Assembly: GCF_018401815.1 (NCBI RefSeq)
Contig: NZ_JAGYKG010000006.1
Span: forward strand, 62,001 to 126,000
DNA from: Nonlabens sp.
GTDB lineage: Bacteria; Bacteroidota; Bacteroidia; Flavobacteriales; Flavobacteriaceae
Direction: 5' to 3'
Length of the DNA stretch: 64,000 bases
Position 1 is the stretch's first letter; the number at the start of each line of letters is the position of its first letter. This document shows, in pieces, positions 1 through 10,500 of this stretch. Under the pieces are notes generated by a model, which made no database searches, was not told the DNA's origin, and worked only from the letters and a program-made list of their open reading frames with translations. The position numbers and the translations under genes were made by a program.

Positions 1-135
1 ATCAAAAAGGTTCTCTAAGTTGTAAAAGGCAACCGTCTTCACTTTGTATTGTTTTGTTGTTAAAATAGGTTGCGCTAGTGCCGCTTTCGCGAAAGCGAAA
101 ACACACAGATACATGAGAAATATACTTTTATACAC
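1..135 (-). CDS. Secreted endonuclease/exonuclease/phosphatase-family protein (5' part only)
   Basis: Only the N-terminus lies in the window; the gene runs off the left edge. The minus strand encodes a signal peptide ending in AFAKAALAQ and then KTVAFYNLENLFD, the hallmark opening of the endonuclease/exonuclease/phosphatase (DNase I-like) family in Bacteroidota. An ATG at 114 would give a signal peptide with no basic n-region; the GTG at 135 adds a Lys and a longer hydrophobic core, and a TTG at 141 is also possible, so the start is uncertain. The palindromic repeat at 82-97 encodes part of the signal peptide. It is divergent from the TonB receptor/DUF5689 pair, which suggests joint work on a phosphate-containing polymer such as DNA (inference). 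Confidence 0.75.
   Translation of the reverse strand, partial: MYKSIFLMYLCVFAFAKAALAQPILTTKQYKVKTVAFYNLENLFD
82..97. repeat. Palindromic repeat copy 1 (in signal peptide)
   Basis: Exact CGCTTTCGCGAAAGCG. It lies inside the signal-peptide coding region of the partial nuclease gene and is read as AFAKA, just before the likely signal peptidase site. Confidence 0.9.
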
Positions 136-161
136 CGCCAAAAATAAAAATTACATCAGTG

Positions 162-169
162 CAAAGGTA
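162..169 (-). promoter_or_regulatory. Possible -7 box (TACCTTTG) for the nuclease gene
   Basis: Matches the Bacteroidota -7 consensus TAnnTTTG on the minus strand, about 27 bases before the GTG start at 135. I see no convincing -33 element. Confidence 0.35.
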
Positions 170-256
170 GTCACAATCGCTATATAAAACACTTTAAATC
201 GTTATAATACAGTGTATTATGTATATGTTTTCAAAAAAAAATAGTTAAATTTAGAA

Positions 257-3100
257 ATGATTCATCAAAAACTTAACATACTTATTTTGGCTGGTTTTGT
301 ATTGACTTCAGGTATTGGAATGGCACAAGAACTACTTAAAGGGCGCGTAATAGACGACACAACAGAGGAGCCCATCCTTGGTGTGAGTATTAGTGTTTTA
401 GGTACAAAATTCAGTGCAATAACTGGTGCTGACGGGTATTTTAGAGTTACTGGGGGGATCCCTTTAGGAAATCAAAAAATTACAGTTTTAAAAAACGGAT
501 ATTATTCAAAGACCATTCCAGTAGTAATCGATACCATCAACAGAGTGAATATTGATCCTCTTTATCTGCAACTGGACAACTCTGACATCGCCCAATCGCA
601 GGGAATTATTTCTTTAACAGAAAATGATTTGGCAGATGATGAAAACGCTGCAAATAACTTATCTGGATTGCTACAAGCTTCTAAAGACCAATTTTTAAGA
701 GCTGCAGCATTCGATTTCAGTGCTACTTTTTTCCGACCTAAAGGCCTAAATAGTGAAGACGGCAAAATTATTATCAATGGTATCGAGATGAATAAACAGT
801 TCTCTGGAAGACCACAATGGAGCAACTGGGGTGGAGTCAACGATTTACAGCGCAACCAAAGCTTTAACATGGGGCTTAGTGCTGCAGATCAAAGCTTTGG
901 TGGTTATGCCGGTGTGCAAAGCATCGATATGAGAGCCTCACAACAGCGCGCAGGAACTCAAATATCTTATGCAAGTTCTAACCGAAGTTATAGAAATCGC
1001 CTTATGGCATCACATCGTTCTGGATTGCGGAATAACGGCTGGTCCTATGCCATCACCCTATCAAGAAGAGCTGGTGAAGAGGGTTTTGTAGATGGCACTT
1101 TATACGATGCCAACTCTTTAGGACTTTCTGTGGAGAAAAAAATAAGCGATACACACTCCATCAATTTTACAGGTCTTTATACGCCCAATAGAAGTGGGCG
1201 TCGTACAGCGATGACTCAAGAAGTTAGAGATCTTAAAGGAATCGCATACAATGCATTGTGGGGAGATCAAAATAACGTGCAACGCAACAGTAGAGTCAGA
1301 GAAATCGAAGAGCCTATTTTTATGTTGAACCACTTCTGGAACATCACCGATAAGGTTAAGTTAAATACAAATCTGGGGTATCAATTTGGTAAAATAGGAA
1401 ATACACGTATTGATAATGGAGGTACCAGAATAGATCCTACTTTAGGCCAAAATGCTTATATAGGTGGCGCAAGAAACCCTCTTCCAGATTACTACCAGAA
1501 CCTACCTAGTTATTTCTTAAGAAATGGCCAAGACCCCATCGATTATCAACGTGCTTACCAAGCTCAACAAGAATTTATTAATGATGGGCAGTTGGACTGG
1601 AACAGCTTATACGAGGCCAACAGAAGTTGGAGCGCTGCTGGCGGAAATTCTTTATACGCTATTCAAGAGGACCGTATAGACGATACACAATTATCAGTAA
1701 ATACAATCATTACTGCTGATCTTACGGAGAACATTCTTTTTAATGCGGGTATGAGATACCGTAATTTGAATAGTGAAAACTATGCGTTGATCAATGATTT
1801 GCTAGGTGGTCCAGGCTTCCTAGATGTAGATTTCTTTGCAGAAGAAACAAGTGAGATCAACCTCGACCAAGCAGCACAGTCTAACCTTAGAACCCCTAAC
1901 CGTATGGTAAGTGTTGGAGATCGTTATAAATACAATTTCAACATCTATGCAAAAGTGATTGCTGGATTTGCTCAAACTCAATTTAAAACTAAAAAAGTAG
2001 ATTTCTTTGTTGCTGCAAACCTAAGCAGAACTGTTTATCAAAGAGATGGTAAATTTGAGAACGGTAACTTCCCTGGTGCGGCGTCTTTTGGAAAAAGCAA
2101 CCAACTGGAATTTACAGATATTAGTTTTAAGGGCGGTGCTACCTATAAAATCTCTGGCCAACAGTTTATTGATGTTAATGCTGCCTCTATTTCTCAAGCT
2201 CCAACGATTAGAAATTCTTTTAGCAATGCAAGGCAAAATAATGAAACCGTCGTCGGACTTGAGTCTCAAAAGTCGTACAGTGCAGACCTGAGCTATATCT
2301 ACTCTACCCCAGTCATTAAAGCAAGATTCACTGCCTACTATATTCAATTTGCCAAAGGTGCCGATATAGGGTTCTACTTTACAGAAGATCTCACTGGACT
2401 ACCTCTCAATGACGGCAGTGCTTTTGTACAAGAAGTAATGACTCAAAAAGAAAGTCGTAACACAGGTATAGAGCTGGGTCTAGAAGTTCCAATAACTCCT
2501 AGCATCATGTTCAAAGCTGCTGCTGCATTAGGACAGAATGTGTACACCAACAATCCTCATCTTTATCTTACAAGTGACGATTTTAGTGGGCCACTTTCCT
2601 TCGGTGACGGAACTACTAACCTTAAGGGTTATCATGTAGCTGGTGGACCAGAAACGGCCTTACAAATAGGTTTTGAATACAGGGATCCAGAATACTGGAA
2701 TATAGGGGTAACAGCAAATTACTTTGCAAATGCGTATGCCGACATCAGTAACTTGAGAAGATCTGCAAATTTTAGACTAGACTATGATGGTATGGAGTTC
2801 CATGATTTTGATAGCGATCTGGCACAGGAACTGTTGAGGCAAGAGCAATTTGATAGCTATATGTTGTGGAATGTAATCGGTGGTAAATCATGGAGGATAT
2901 TTGATAAATACATAGGCTTCTTTGCCACAATTAATAACGTATTTGGTCAAGAATACAAAACAGGGGGCTTTGAACAGTCTCGTAATTCCAACTTTAGATC
3001 CACACGAGATGATGCTAATAACCCACAAGAAGTATTTGCACCACGCTATTTCTTTGGTAATGGAACAACCTATTACCTCAACTTATACCTAAGGTTCTAA
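257..3100 (+). CDS. TonB-dependent outer-membrane receptor with carboxypeptidase-like domain
   Basis: 947-residue protein. A signal peptide (about residues 1-23, ending in MAQ) is followed by a carboxypeptidase-regulatory-like domain (about 24-110, with GRVIDDTTEEPILGVSISV), a plug region (about 115-230, with IIINGIEM), and a long beta-barrel rich in aromatic and Asn residues ending in a terminal aromatic YLRF. This is the usual form of TonB-dependent receptors in Bacteroidota, which import large or scarce nutrients across the outer membrane. The gene for a DUF5689 lipoprotein follows after 33 bases, so the two are probably co-transcribed, and a secreted nuclease-family gene is divergent. The substrate cannot be read from sequence; a nucleic-acid or organophosphate product is an inference from context. 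Confidence 0.88.
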   Translation: MIHQKLNILILAGFVLTSGIGMAQELLKGRVIDDTTEEPILGVSISVLGTKFSAITGADGYFRVTGGIPLGNQKITVLKNGYYSKTIPVVIDTINRVNIDPLYLQLDNSDIAQSQGIISLTENDLADDENAANNLSGLLQASKDQFLRAAAFDFSATFFRPKGLNSEDGKIIINGIEMNKQFSGRPQWSNWGGVNDLQRNQSFNMGLSAADQSFGGYAGVQSIDMRASQQRAGTQISYASSNRSYRNRLMASHRSGLRNNGWSYAITLSRRAGEEGFVDGTLYDANSLGLSVEKKISDTHSINFTGLYTPNRSGRRTAMTQEVRDLKGIAYNALWGDQNNVQRNSRVREIEEPIFMLNHFWNITDKVKLNTNLGYQFGKIGNTRIDNGGTRIDPTLGQNAYIGGARNPLPDYYQNLPSYFLRNGQDPIDYQRAYQAQQEFINDGQLDWNSLYEANRSWSAAGGNSLYAIQEDRIDDTQLSVNTIITADLTENILFNAGMRYRNLNSENYALINDLLGGPGFLDVDFFAEETSEINLDQAAQSNLRTPNRMVSVGDRYKYNFNIYAKVIAGFAQTQFKTKKVDFFVAANLSRTVYQRDGKFENGNFPGAASFGKSNQLEFTDISFKGGATYKISGQQFIDVNAASISQAPTIRNSFSNARQNNETVVGLESQKSYSADLSYIYSTPVIKARFTAYYIQFAKGADIGFYFTEDLTGLPLNDGSAFVQEVMTQKESRNTGIELGLEVPITPSIMFKAAAALGQNVYTNNPHLYLTSDDFSGPLSFGDGTTNLKGYHVAGGPETALQIGFEYRDPEYWNIGVTANYFANAYADISNLRRSANFRLDYDGMEFHDFDSDLAQELLRQEQFDSYMLWNVIGGKSWRIFDKYIGFFATINNVFGQEYKTGGFEQSRNSNFRSTRDDANNPQEVFAPRYFFGNGTTYYLNLYLRF

Positions 3101-3133
3101 TAAGCAATAAGGAACCTGTTTAATAACAAGAAT

Positions 3134-4549
3134 ATGAAAAATACGAACCACATTTTTGCCATTGTCTTAGTATCTATAATCGCTTTTTCTTGTGTCGAGG
3201 ACGACGACTTTAGCATTCCAGACACCGCAACAGTAGCTATAGACCCTCCAGCTAACTTAATCGATATGTCTGCTGTGATAGGACAGATAGGACAGTCTTC
3301 AACAGGTATTGTTAGTTTTGAAAGTAATGAACAGTTTATGGAAGGATATGTCATCTCTAGTGACGAGGCAGGAAATTACTTTGAAGAATTGATCCTTCAA
3401 GATGCGATAGAAAATCCTACCGCGGGAATAAAAATTCTTATAGATAACAGTCCGTTATTTACCTCCTATGCGATCGGTCAGCGGGTTTATATCTTACTAG
3501 ATGGGCTATCTGCAGGAAAAGCAAATGGAGTTCCTGTAATTGGTCTGAATGGAACCAATGGAACCATTGAAAAAATTACACCTGCTTTACAAGATACGGC
3601 TGTTTTACGAGATAGTGAGATTTTTGAAATCATCCCCACTGTATTGACTGCTTCTACAGAGTTCAGTGATCAACGACTACTGACTCTTATTGAGCTAGAA
3701 GCTGTTCAATTTATAGAGGCTGATATTTCTGCAAACAGAACCTTTGCTTCTGAAGCAACTGATCAGTTTGATGGGGTAAGAATGCTAGAGACTTGTTTTG
3801 ACTTTTTTGACACTATAGTTTTAGAAACAAGTACTTTTTCTGACTTTAAAGCACTGAGATTGCCCGAAGGAAATGGTTCTATAACTGCGATCTTGAATAG
3901 AGATTTTGGAGACGACAGGTACGTTATTTCGGTCAATTTCCCAGCAGATTTTGATTTTGAACCTGGTCTAAGATGCAGCTTTGATGTCGTTGCCTGTGGA
4001 ACTGCAGCTGCTGAAGGATCAACTATATTATTATCTGAAAGTTTTGAAACTCAATCCAACGGTTCTGTGGCGATGCCTACTGGGTGGACCAACCTTATTG
4101 AAGCAGGGTCGGAAACATGGGAAATATATTCCTCTAGCGGTCAAAACGCTTCCTTGGGCAAAAGTGTTCGCTGTAGTTCTAGAAACTCAAGAGATACCAC
4201 TACTATTTCGTGGCTTATCACACCCGCAGTTGATTTTGATGCACAAACAGGTGAGGTATTCTCCTTTGAGACTTCCAATAGTTTTGCTAATAACTCTAAC
4301 ATGCAAGTCCTGTTTAGTTCTGATTGGGATGGAACTGGTATTGGTCTTACTGCAGCTACTTGGGAAGCACTGGCAGATGCCATCATTGTTTCTGATGAGG
4401 AGTTTTTCCCTAATTGGATTTTTTCAAACCATGTCTCCCTAGATTGTGTATCAGGTATTGGACATGTAGCTTTTAGATATACTGGATTTGATGATGACAA
4501 TAATGACGGCACCTATGAATTAGACAACGTTTCTCTTACGAGTAATTAA
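3134..4549 (+). CDS. DUF5689 surface lipoprotein, partner of the TonB receptor
   Basis: 471 residues. The N-terminus has a signal peptide with a lipobox ending AFSC, and the mature Cys is followed by VEDDD, an acidic run like the surface-export signal described for Bacteroidota lipoproteins. Residues about 35-270 match what I know as DUF5689 (FMEGYVISSDEAGNYFEELILQD); the C-terminal part from about 295 looks like a jelly-roll 'choice-of-anchor' module (ESFETQ, TTISWLITPAVDFD). Such lipoproteins sit on the cell surface next to TonB receptors. Located 33 bases after the receptor gene, in the same orientation, it probably helps bind the shared substrate. Domain assignment is from memory of the family. 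Confidence 0.75.
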   Translation: MKNTNHIFAIVLVSIIAFSCVEDDDFSIPDTATVAIDPPANLIDMSAVIGQIGQSSTGIVSFESNEQFMEGYVISSDEAGNYFEELILQDAIENPTAGIKILIDNSPLFTSYAIGQRVYILLDGLSAGKANGVPVIGLNGTNGTIEKITPALQDTAVLRDSEIFEIIPTVLTASTEFSDQRLLTLIELEAVQFIEADISANRTFASEATDQFDGVRMLETCFDFFDTIVLETSTFSDFKALRLPEGNGSITAILNRDFGDDRYVISVNFPADFDFEPGLRCSFDVVACGTAAAEGSTILLSESFETQSNGSVAMPTGWTNLIEAGSETWEIYSSSGQNASLGKSVRCSSRNSRDTTTISWLITPAVDFDAQTGEVFSFETSNSFANNSNMQVLFSSDWDGTGIGLTAATWEALADAIIVSDEEFFPNWIFSNHVSLDCVSGIGHVAFRYTGFDDDNNDGTYELDNVSLTSN

Positions 4550-4725
4550 TGACACTATTGTACTCCAACAAATGTAACGTTAAACACAGCGGTAGCTAAC
4601 TTTCTGAACAGGCTACCTATTTTATAGTCCCATAAAGCTTTCTAAAACTTTTGTTAGATCTTAGAAAGGTGTTTTATATTTTAAATAGCTGCATAGATTA
4701 GTAGATGAGGAACCTATGGGATGTA

Positions 4726-4755
4726 AAAAAGCCACTCTTTTCAAAGTGGCTTTTC
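4726..4755. terminator. Hairpin terminator, probably bidirectional
   Basis: AAGCCACT and AGTGGCTT arms, with a loop of about eight bases, are flanked by A and T runs. It lies between the convergent DUF5689 and OmpA genes and can serve both strands. Confidence 0.75.
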
Positions 4756-4781
4756 TATAATTTTAAGTGTCTAGTCCTAAC

Positions 4782-6152
4782 TTATTTTGCTAAGTTAATT
4801 TCTACACGTCTGTTTTGAGCTCTTCCCGCTTTAGTAGCGTTAGATGCTGCTGGCATAGTTTCACCATAACCTTTTGAACTTAAACGGAATTCATCGATTC
4901 CGTTTTTAACTAAGTACTCTTTTACAGAAAGCGCACGATCATCAGATAGTCGCTCATTGAATTTTTCACTACCAGTGCTGTCCGTATGACCGTCAATAGA
5001 GAATTTAGCTTCTGGGTATTTGTTCAAAATGGCAGTTATTTCTGCAAGTGTTTGTTCCGACTGCTTTTGAATTGAAGCGTTACCTGTATTAAATAAAATA
5101 GTCTTAGCGTACTCATTTAATTGAGCTTGTACTTCTACTGGTGGAGCAATAGGACGAGGACAACCTTGTAATTCTGCGATACCTGCAACGTCTGGACATT
5201 TATCCATAGCGTCTTCTACACCGTCGTTATCTCTATCTTTTACTGGACAACCTTGTCTTGACGCTGGACCAGCTTCATTAGGGCAATTATCGTCAGCATC
5301 AGCAATGCCATCACCATCAGCATCAGGACAACCCATTAGGGCTACAAGACCAGCTATTTCAGGACAGTTATCATCTTTGTCTAATACGGTATCTCCATCG
5401 GTGTCAGGACAACCGTTCGTTTCAGCTGGGCCGAAAACATTAGGACACCCATCTTTAGAATCTTCTATACCATCACCATCAGTATCAGGACAACCCATGA
5501 ACTGCTCTAATCCAGGAACTGTTGGACACAAATCCTTGTTATCCACCACTCCATCACCGTCAGTATCTACAGCTCCCCAAGTAAATTTAACACCTACGGT
5601 GTGTTGCCAGTGCTTAGGAAAAGTATCTTCAAAAGCGTGCTTGTACGTAGTTTGAATGTTAGCAGATAGGTTTTCAATGATCTCAATATCAAAACCAAAT
5701 GTACCATTGAATGTTCCAAATCCATCTTCATCTAACCACTGGTAAGAACCACCAGCTCCCAAATAAGGGCTGATTGCAGAAGAACCGTTCCACAATTCAT
5801 TAAGATTGTATCTCAAACCACCATCAAGTGATAGGTAAGCCAATTGCTTTATTCTATTCTCCCCCGCTCTATCAATTTGATTTAATGAAAAAGCACCGGT
5901 AGCAACTATTCCGTCACCTACATAGTATCCTAGTTCAAAACGACTTGGATAAGGCATGATATTGTAATGATCTACATTAAAGGGTTGATCAAAGTAATCT
6001 CCTAATCCTTGGTCTTTCTCTCCTACTGGGTAAAGATCAATTGCATTAACGCCTATTGCAAAACTCCAGCGATTGCTTTCATCTTGTGCGTAACTCATAC
6101 TGGAAGAAAGTAATAATGCTCCAGCTACTAGTAATTTTAATATATTTTTCAT
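4782..6152 (-). CDS. OmpA-family outer-membrane protein with thrombospondin type 3 repeats
   Basis: 456 residues. A signal peptide ends in SYAQ (about residue 22). Residues about 25-190 look like an eight-strand outer-membrane barrel (GVKFTWG at its end). Then come five calcium-binding thrombospondin type 3 repeats (about 194-330, with DTDGDG motifs and CP pairs). The C-terminus is a typical OmpA peptidoglycan-binding domain (about 340-456, with [16 protein letters not shown] and NRRVEINL). It anchors the outer membrane to the cell wall. A terminator follows and a good promoter precedes, so it is likely a monocistronic, highly expressed gene. The family call is secure. Confidence 0.93.
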   Translation of the reverse strand: MKNILKLLVAGALLLSSSMSYAQDESNRWSFAIGVNAIDLYPVGEKDQGLGDYFDQPFNVDHYNIMPYPSRFELGYYVGDGIVATGAFSLNQIDRAGENRIKQLAYLSLDGGLRYNLNELWNGSSAISPYLGAGGSYQWLDEDGFGTFNGTFGFDIEIIENLSANIQTTYKHAFEDTFPKHWQHTVGVKFTWGAVDTDGDGVVDNKDLCPTVPGLEQFMGCPDTDGDGIEDSKDGCPNVFGPAETNGCPDTDGDTVLDKDDNCPEIAGLVALMGCPDADGDGIADADDNCPNEAGPASRQGCPVKDRDNDGVEDAMDKCPDVAGIAELQGCPRPIAPPVEVQAQLNEYAKTILFNTGNASIQKQSEQTLAEITAILNKYPEAKFSIDGHTDSTGSEKFNERLSDDRALSVKEYLVKNGIDEFRLSSKGYGETMPAASNATKAGRAQNRRVEINLAK

Positions 6153-6178
6153 GTTTGGTTATTTATAATATCTTTCTG

Positions 6179-6208
6179 CAAAATTAAACCGTTCCTTGTC
6201 TTTCGCAA
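6179..6208 (-). promoter_or_regulatory. Promoter of the OmpA-family gene
   Basis: On the minus strand TTG is followed after 19 bases by TAATTTTG, a match to the Bacteroidota -33/-7 promoter (TTTG, 17-23 bases, TAnnTTTG). The -7 box is about 27 bases before the start codon. Confidence 0.6.
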
Positions 6209-6267
6209 GTATCCGGCTCCTAAATTTTCTTTAAAACGTCTGATTTACTGTTTATTCTTTGTTAAAT

Positions 6268-7461
6268 TTAGATAACACCTAGCTTTTTACCAATTTTTTC
6301 AAAAGCAACGATGGCTTTTTCCAAATGTTCTTGTGAATGTGCAGCGCTTAATTGTACTCTTATCCTTGCTTTCTCTTTAGGCACGACAGGATAAAAGAAT
6401 CCGATCACATAAATACCTTCTTCAAGGAGTAGGTCTGCCATTTGTTGTGAGAGTTTTGCATCGTATAACATTACTGGAACGATAGCACTTTCACCATCCA
6501 TAATATCAAAACCTAAATCTTGCATTGCTTTTTTAAAGAAGGCTGTATTAGACTGCACTTTATCGATAAGTGCAGTGCTCTCATCAATAAGCTCCAAAGC
6601 TTTAATGGAAGCACCTACTATGGAAGGTGCAAGGGAATTACTAAAGAGGTAAGGCCTAGAACGCTGTCTTAAAATTTCAATCACCTCTTTATTGGCGCAG
6701 GTATAACCCCCCATGGCACCACCAAGTGCTTTACCTAAAGTACCCGTAATAATATCTATCCTTCCTAAAACCCCTTTTGCTTCTAAAGTACCTCGCCCTG
6801 TAGCTCCTAAAAACCCTGCTGCGTGACATTCATCTACCATAACCAGTGCATCATACTTGTCTGCCAAGTCGCATATCGTATCTAGTGGCGCTAAAAGCCC
6901 GTCCATGGAAAATACACCATCAGTGACAATAAGCTTATAACGCGCTCCATCTTCAGTGGCTTGTTGTAATTGTTTTTCAAGATCTGCCATATCTGCAGTG
7001 GCATAACGGTAACGACCCGCTTTACACAAACGCACTCCATCAATAATAGAAGCGTGATTTAAAGAGTCTGAAATGATGGCGTCCTCTTCAGATAGCAATG
7101 GCTCAAAGACACCACCATTAGCGTCAAAACAAGCCGCGTAAAGAATCGTGTCCTCACAACCATAAAAGTCGGCTAGTTTTTGCTCAAGTTCTTTGTGGAT
7201 ATCTTGAGTTCCACAAATAAATCGAACAGAACTCATTCCAAAACCATGAGAATCCAAGGTATCCTTTGCTGCTTTTATCACTTCTGGATGGGAAGAAAGT
7301 CCTAAATAGTTATTAGAACAAAAGTTGAGAACTTCAGAACCATCCTCTAAAGTGATCACCGCATCCTGTGGTGAAGTAATGATACGCTCTCTTTTATATA
7401 ACCCCGCATCTTTAATTTCTGCCAGTTCTTTTTGTAAGTGTTCTTTGATTGATCCGTACAT
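6268..7461 (-). CDS. kbl: Glycine C-acetyltransferase (2-amino-3-ketobutyrate CoA ligase)
   Basis: 397 residues, almost the same length as the E. coli enzyme. It belongs to the PLP-dependent alpha-oxoamine synthases and converts 2-amino-3-oxobutyrate plus CoA to glycine and acetyl-CoA in threonine breakdown. Visible features are the N-terminal [38 protein letters not shown] and the PLP lysine in [14 protein letters not shown] (K244). The start at 7461 gives the usual [10 protein letters not shown]-terminus. Threonine dehydrogenase is not next to it. A TATCTTTG promoter box lies about 22 bases upstream. Confidence 0.95.
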   Translation of the reverse strand: MYGSIKEHLQKELAEIKDAGLYKRERIITSPQDAVITLEDGSEVLNFCSNNYLGLSSHPEVIKAAKDTLDSHGFGMSSVRFICGTQDIHKELEQKLADFYGCEDTILYAACFDANGGVFEPLLSEEDAIISDSLNHASIIDGVRLCKAGRYRYATADMADLEKQLQQATEDGARYKLIVTDGVFSMDGLLAPLDTICDLADKYDALVMVDECHAAGFLGATGRGTLEAKGVLGRIDIITGTLGKALGGAMGGYTCANKEVIEILRQRSRPYLFSNSLAPSIVGASIKALELIDESTALIDKVQSNTAFFKKAMQDLGFDIMDGESAIVPVMLYDAKLSQQMADLLLEEGIYVIGFFYPVVPKEKARIRVQLSAAHSQEHLEKAIVAFEKIGKKLGVI

Positions 7462-7482
7462 GATAGAATTTTTAGTGTATTA

Positions 7483-7490
7483 CAAAGATA
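7483..7490 (-). promoter_or_regulatory. Probable -7 box (TATCTTTG) of kbl
   Basis: Exact TAnnTTTG match on the minus strand, 21 bases before the kbl start. No clear -33 element seen. Confidence 0.45.
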
Positions 7491-7505
7491 ACATGCTGCT
7501 AGTCC

Positions 7506-10500
7506 TTAACCATTCCATTTAACGATTTCTAAACTATCGGTATAAATCAGTACTTTTTCTAGCACACTGATGCCCATAGACACCAATAATTCTTCATATT
7601 TATTAAGCTGTAATCGGTGCTTTTCTAAAACAGCGCCAGTTTTATAATCCATGATAACCGCTTGACCATCTATAAAGACAACTCTATCAGGTATAAGCCT
7701 CGTTCCCGATGGGAGTAAAATTGGTTGCTCATTGAGCACATGAATTCCGTTTATATAGTAAGGAGCGAGATCTGGATGACCGATGACTGCCTCAATCATC
7801 CTTTTCATCTCAGTTTGTTCTTCTTTAGACAGCGAGAAATCTCTATTTATCTTTTTACGCAACTTTTCAACACTAGAACGGTCCTTTATCAAAGACAAAA
7901 ATTCATGCAATATGTTCCCTTTTTGGATGGCTTCACTTGCACCACTGACCCAGAGCAATCCTTTTCTGGTAGAGATGGACAATCTATTTGCGTCTAGATG
8001 AACTTTATATTCTCCCAGCATCTGGCTTTCTTGATTTTTGGACTTTCCTGATTTGCGCGATGGATCCCCTTTTTGAGCAGATTGATAACCGGTTTCAGGT
8101 AGTAACTCCAACCCTTTCATTTCTACAAAATCTTTTAATAAAGTAGCATAATTAGGTGTTTTGCTCTCTGATCCTATCGTACTGATGTACAGTTGCTCTC
8201 TCGCCCTTGTAAAAGCGACGTATAAGGTATTGATTTGATCCATTTGAACTTTGGCGAGGTTATGCGCATAGACCTCTGGAGCAGTACCTGGATAAAATTC
8301 GTTTTCTTTTTTTAAACTGATGTACACTTGATCAAAACCTTCATATTCTTCTTCCTTTACAGGAACCCATCCAGTCGGATTTTTTGCGTCATCTAATTTT
8401 TTATCGCAATGAGGAACGATGACCACTGGAAACTCCAGTCCTTTAGATTTATGAATGGTCATGATTTGTACCGCCTCAGCATCGGCTGCAGCTGGTACGC
8501 TCAATTTTTCCTTTTTCAATTCCCAATGCTCTAAAAATCCAGAAAGGGACACCTCATAGCCTGTAGAATATTCAAATAGAAATTCTAGAAAGGACTGTAA
8601 TCTGGTGTCTTGCTCTTTGAATAAGCCTAGGGACTTAGCTACTTGTTCAGTGGCTTGAAATAATGCCGCTTTCGCGAAAGCGGAACCTAAATCATCCTGT
8701 TCCAAAGCCATAAGACCCTTGCCTAATTCCAATAAACTTTGATGGAGGTGCGCCGTAACAAACGAATGAATATCCTCGATCTCAAAAACTCTGGTATAGG
8801 CCGTCAAGAAATCAAAACGAGGCTGTTGTTGCTCTGGCGCCTGGACCATCTTCATCAAAGCGACTAATAACTGTACTTTATGCGAAGCATGTACCAGCAA
8901 ACTATCTCCAGAAACGACCCGCATTTCTTGAGAAACCAGGTATTTTGCGATCTCATGACCTTCTTTATTTGCTCGTACAAGAACACAAATCTCGCCTAAT
9001 GCAAAACCGTTTTTGTGCGCCTTTTTAATTTGTTGATATACCTGATAGGGGTAGGCATTATTAAAATCGGCTGTGTCGTAAGGCGCTTCAAAATCCTTAT
9101 CTATAAAATCTATTTGAATAAAACCGCCCTCTTTTGCTCTTGTTTCTTGTTGCAGGTATTTCTTATACAATGTTTGATACACCTCACTGTGTAAATAGTC
9201 CCCATAATAATCAAAAAACTCGTTGTTAAATTGGATCACTTCATCATAACTACGCCAGTTGAATTCGAGTGTTTCGGCTTTTTTAGGCAACATAAACAAC
9301 TCTGGAGTGGCCAGTAATCTCAGGAACTGGTCTGCATCACCACCACGAAATCTATAGATGGACTGCTTGGCATCACCTACCAACATCAAACTGCCTCGTT
9401 CTTCATTCTCTCGTTGTTGCTGGAGTTCATTTTCTATAAGTGGCGCCAGGTTTTCCCATTGCATGCGGCTGGTATCTTGAAATTCGTCTATAAAATAATG
9501 ACGGTACCGCTCACCAAGTCGTTCATATATAAAAGGAGCTGGCTCGTCCTTTATTTGTTCTGCTAATAAAAGGTTGAACTCATAAATAGGCACGATTTGC
9601 TCTGCAACTTTAATCTTATCGATCTCAAGTAGCAATTCATTGAGCAGTGATAATGGTGTGAGGCTGCTGGCTATGTTTTTATAAAACATGATCGCACCGT
9701 AATTCTCTATATAAAACTCGGATAAATTAACCAAGTCTGCCCGTTTACTTTCAATCAACTCTTTTGCCGAGGCACTTGCAGCTTTATTTTCTAAAGTTGC
9801 CGTTGCCATGTCTTTTACATAACCCGTGTCTGGTGTAATAGAGTAATTTCCTTTCGCACTTTCAGCAATGAACTTATAAACACGACCCGCTTTATAAAAG
9901 AAATCATCAGAGGTTAAGCCGTTCTCAGTAAATTCTTGAAAAAGGCTTTTGCCTTTTTCTTCTAGCTCGCTTTTTGCACGTTTGATTTTCTTGTACAAAC
10001 TTTCGCGAAAGCCCAAAAAGTCTTCCACCTTTTTTCCTTTTAATTGCTTGAGAAAAAGATAATGATTTTCATTTTGAATGAGCTTAGCAATATCTTGAAG
10101 ATCGTATTCTATATCCCAGCTTTTGCCTTCTTCTATCTTTGATAAAGAAAAGTCAACTAATTGCTGTGTGAGTTTTTTATCTTTTCCCGCTCTCGCAATA
10201 AGGTTGTGAATGGCTTTTGAAATCAACCGTTTGCTATCCAGTTCTACCTCAAAATTATCGGGTAAATCAATATCTTTTGCAAAAGTTCTTAAAATGCGAT
10301 GGTTAAAAGAATCGATAGTCACAATATCAAAGGCCGAATAATCGTGCAACAGCTGATTAAAAATAGCTCGAGCTTTCTTTTTGAACTGCTGGTTGTCCAA
10401 ACCAGTTTGGTTTTTAATGTGATTTGCTATTCCTAAAACCCCAAGTTCCAAGTCGTCAAAAGTAAATTTATACAAGTATTCCAGTATACGTTCTTTCATC

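Noticed and set aside
5305..5655. Plus-strand open frame rich in Ser and Pro
   Set aside because: It is the antisense shadow of the thrombospondin type 3 repeats of the OmpA gene; the repeats make a long open frame by chance.
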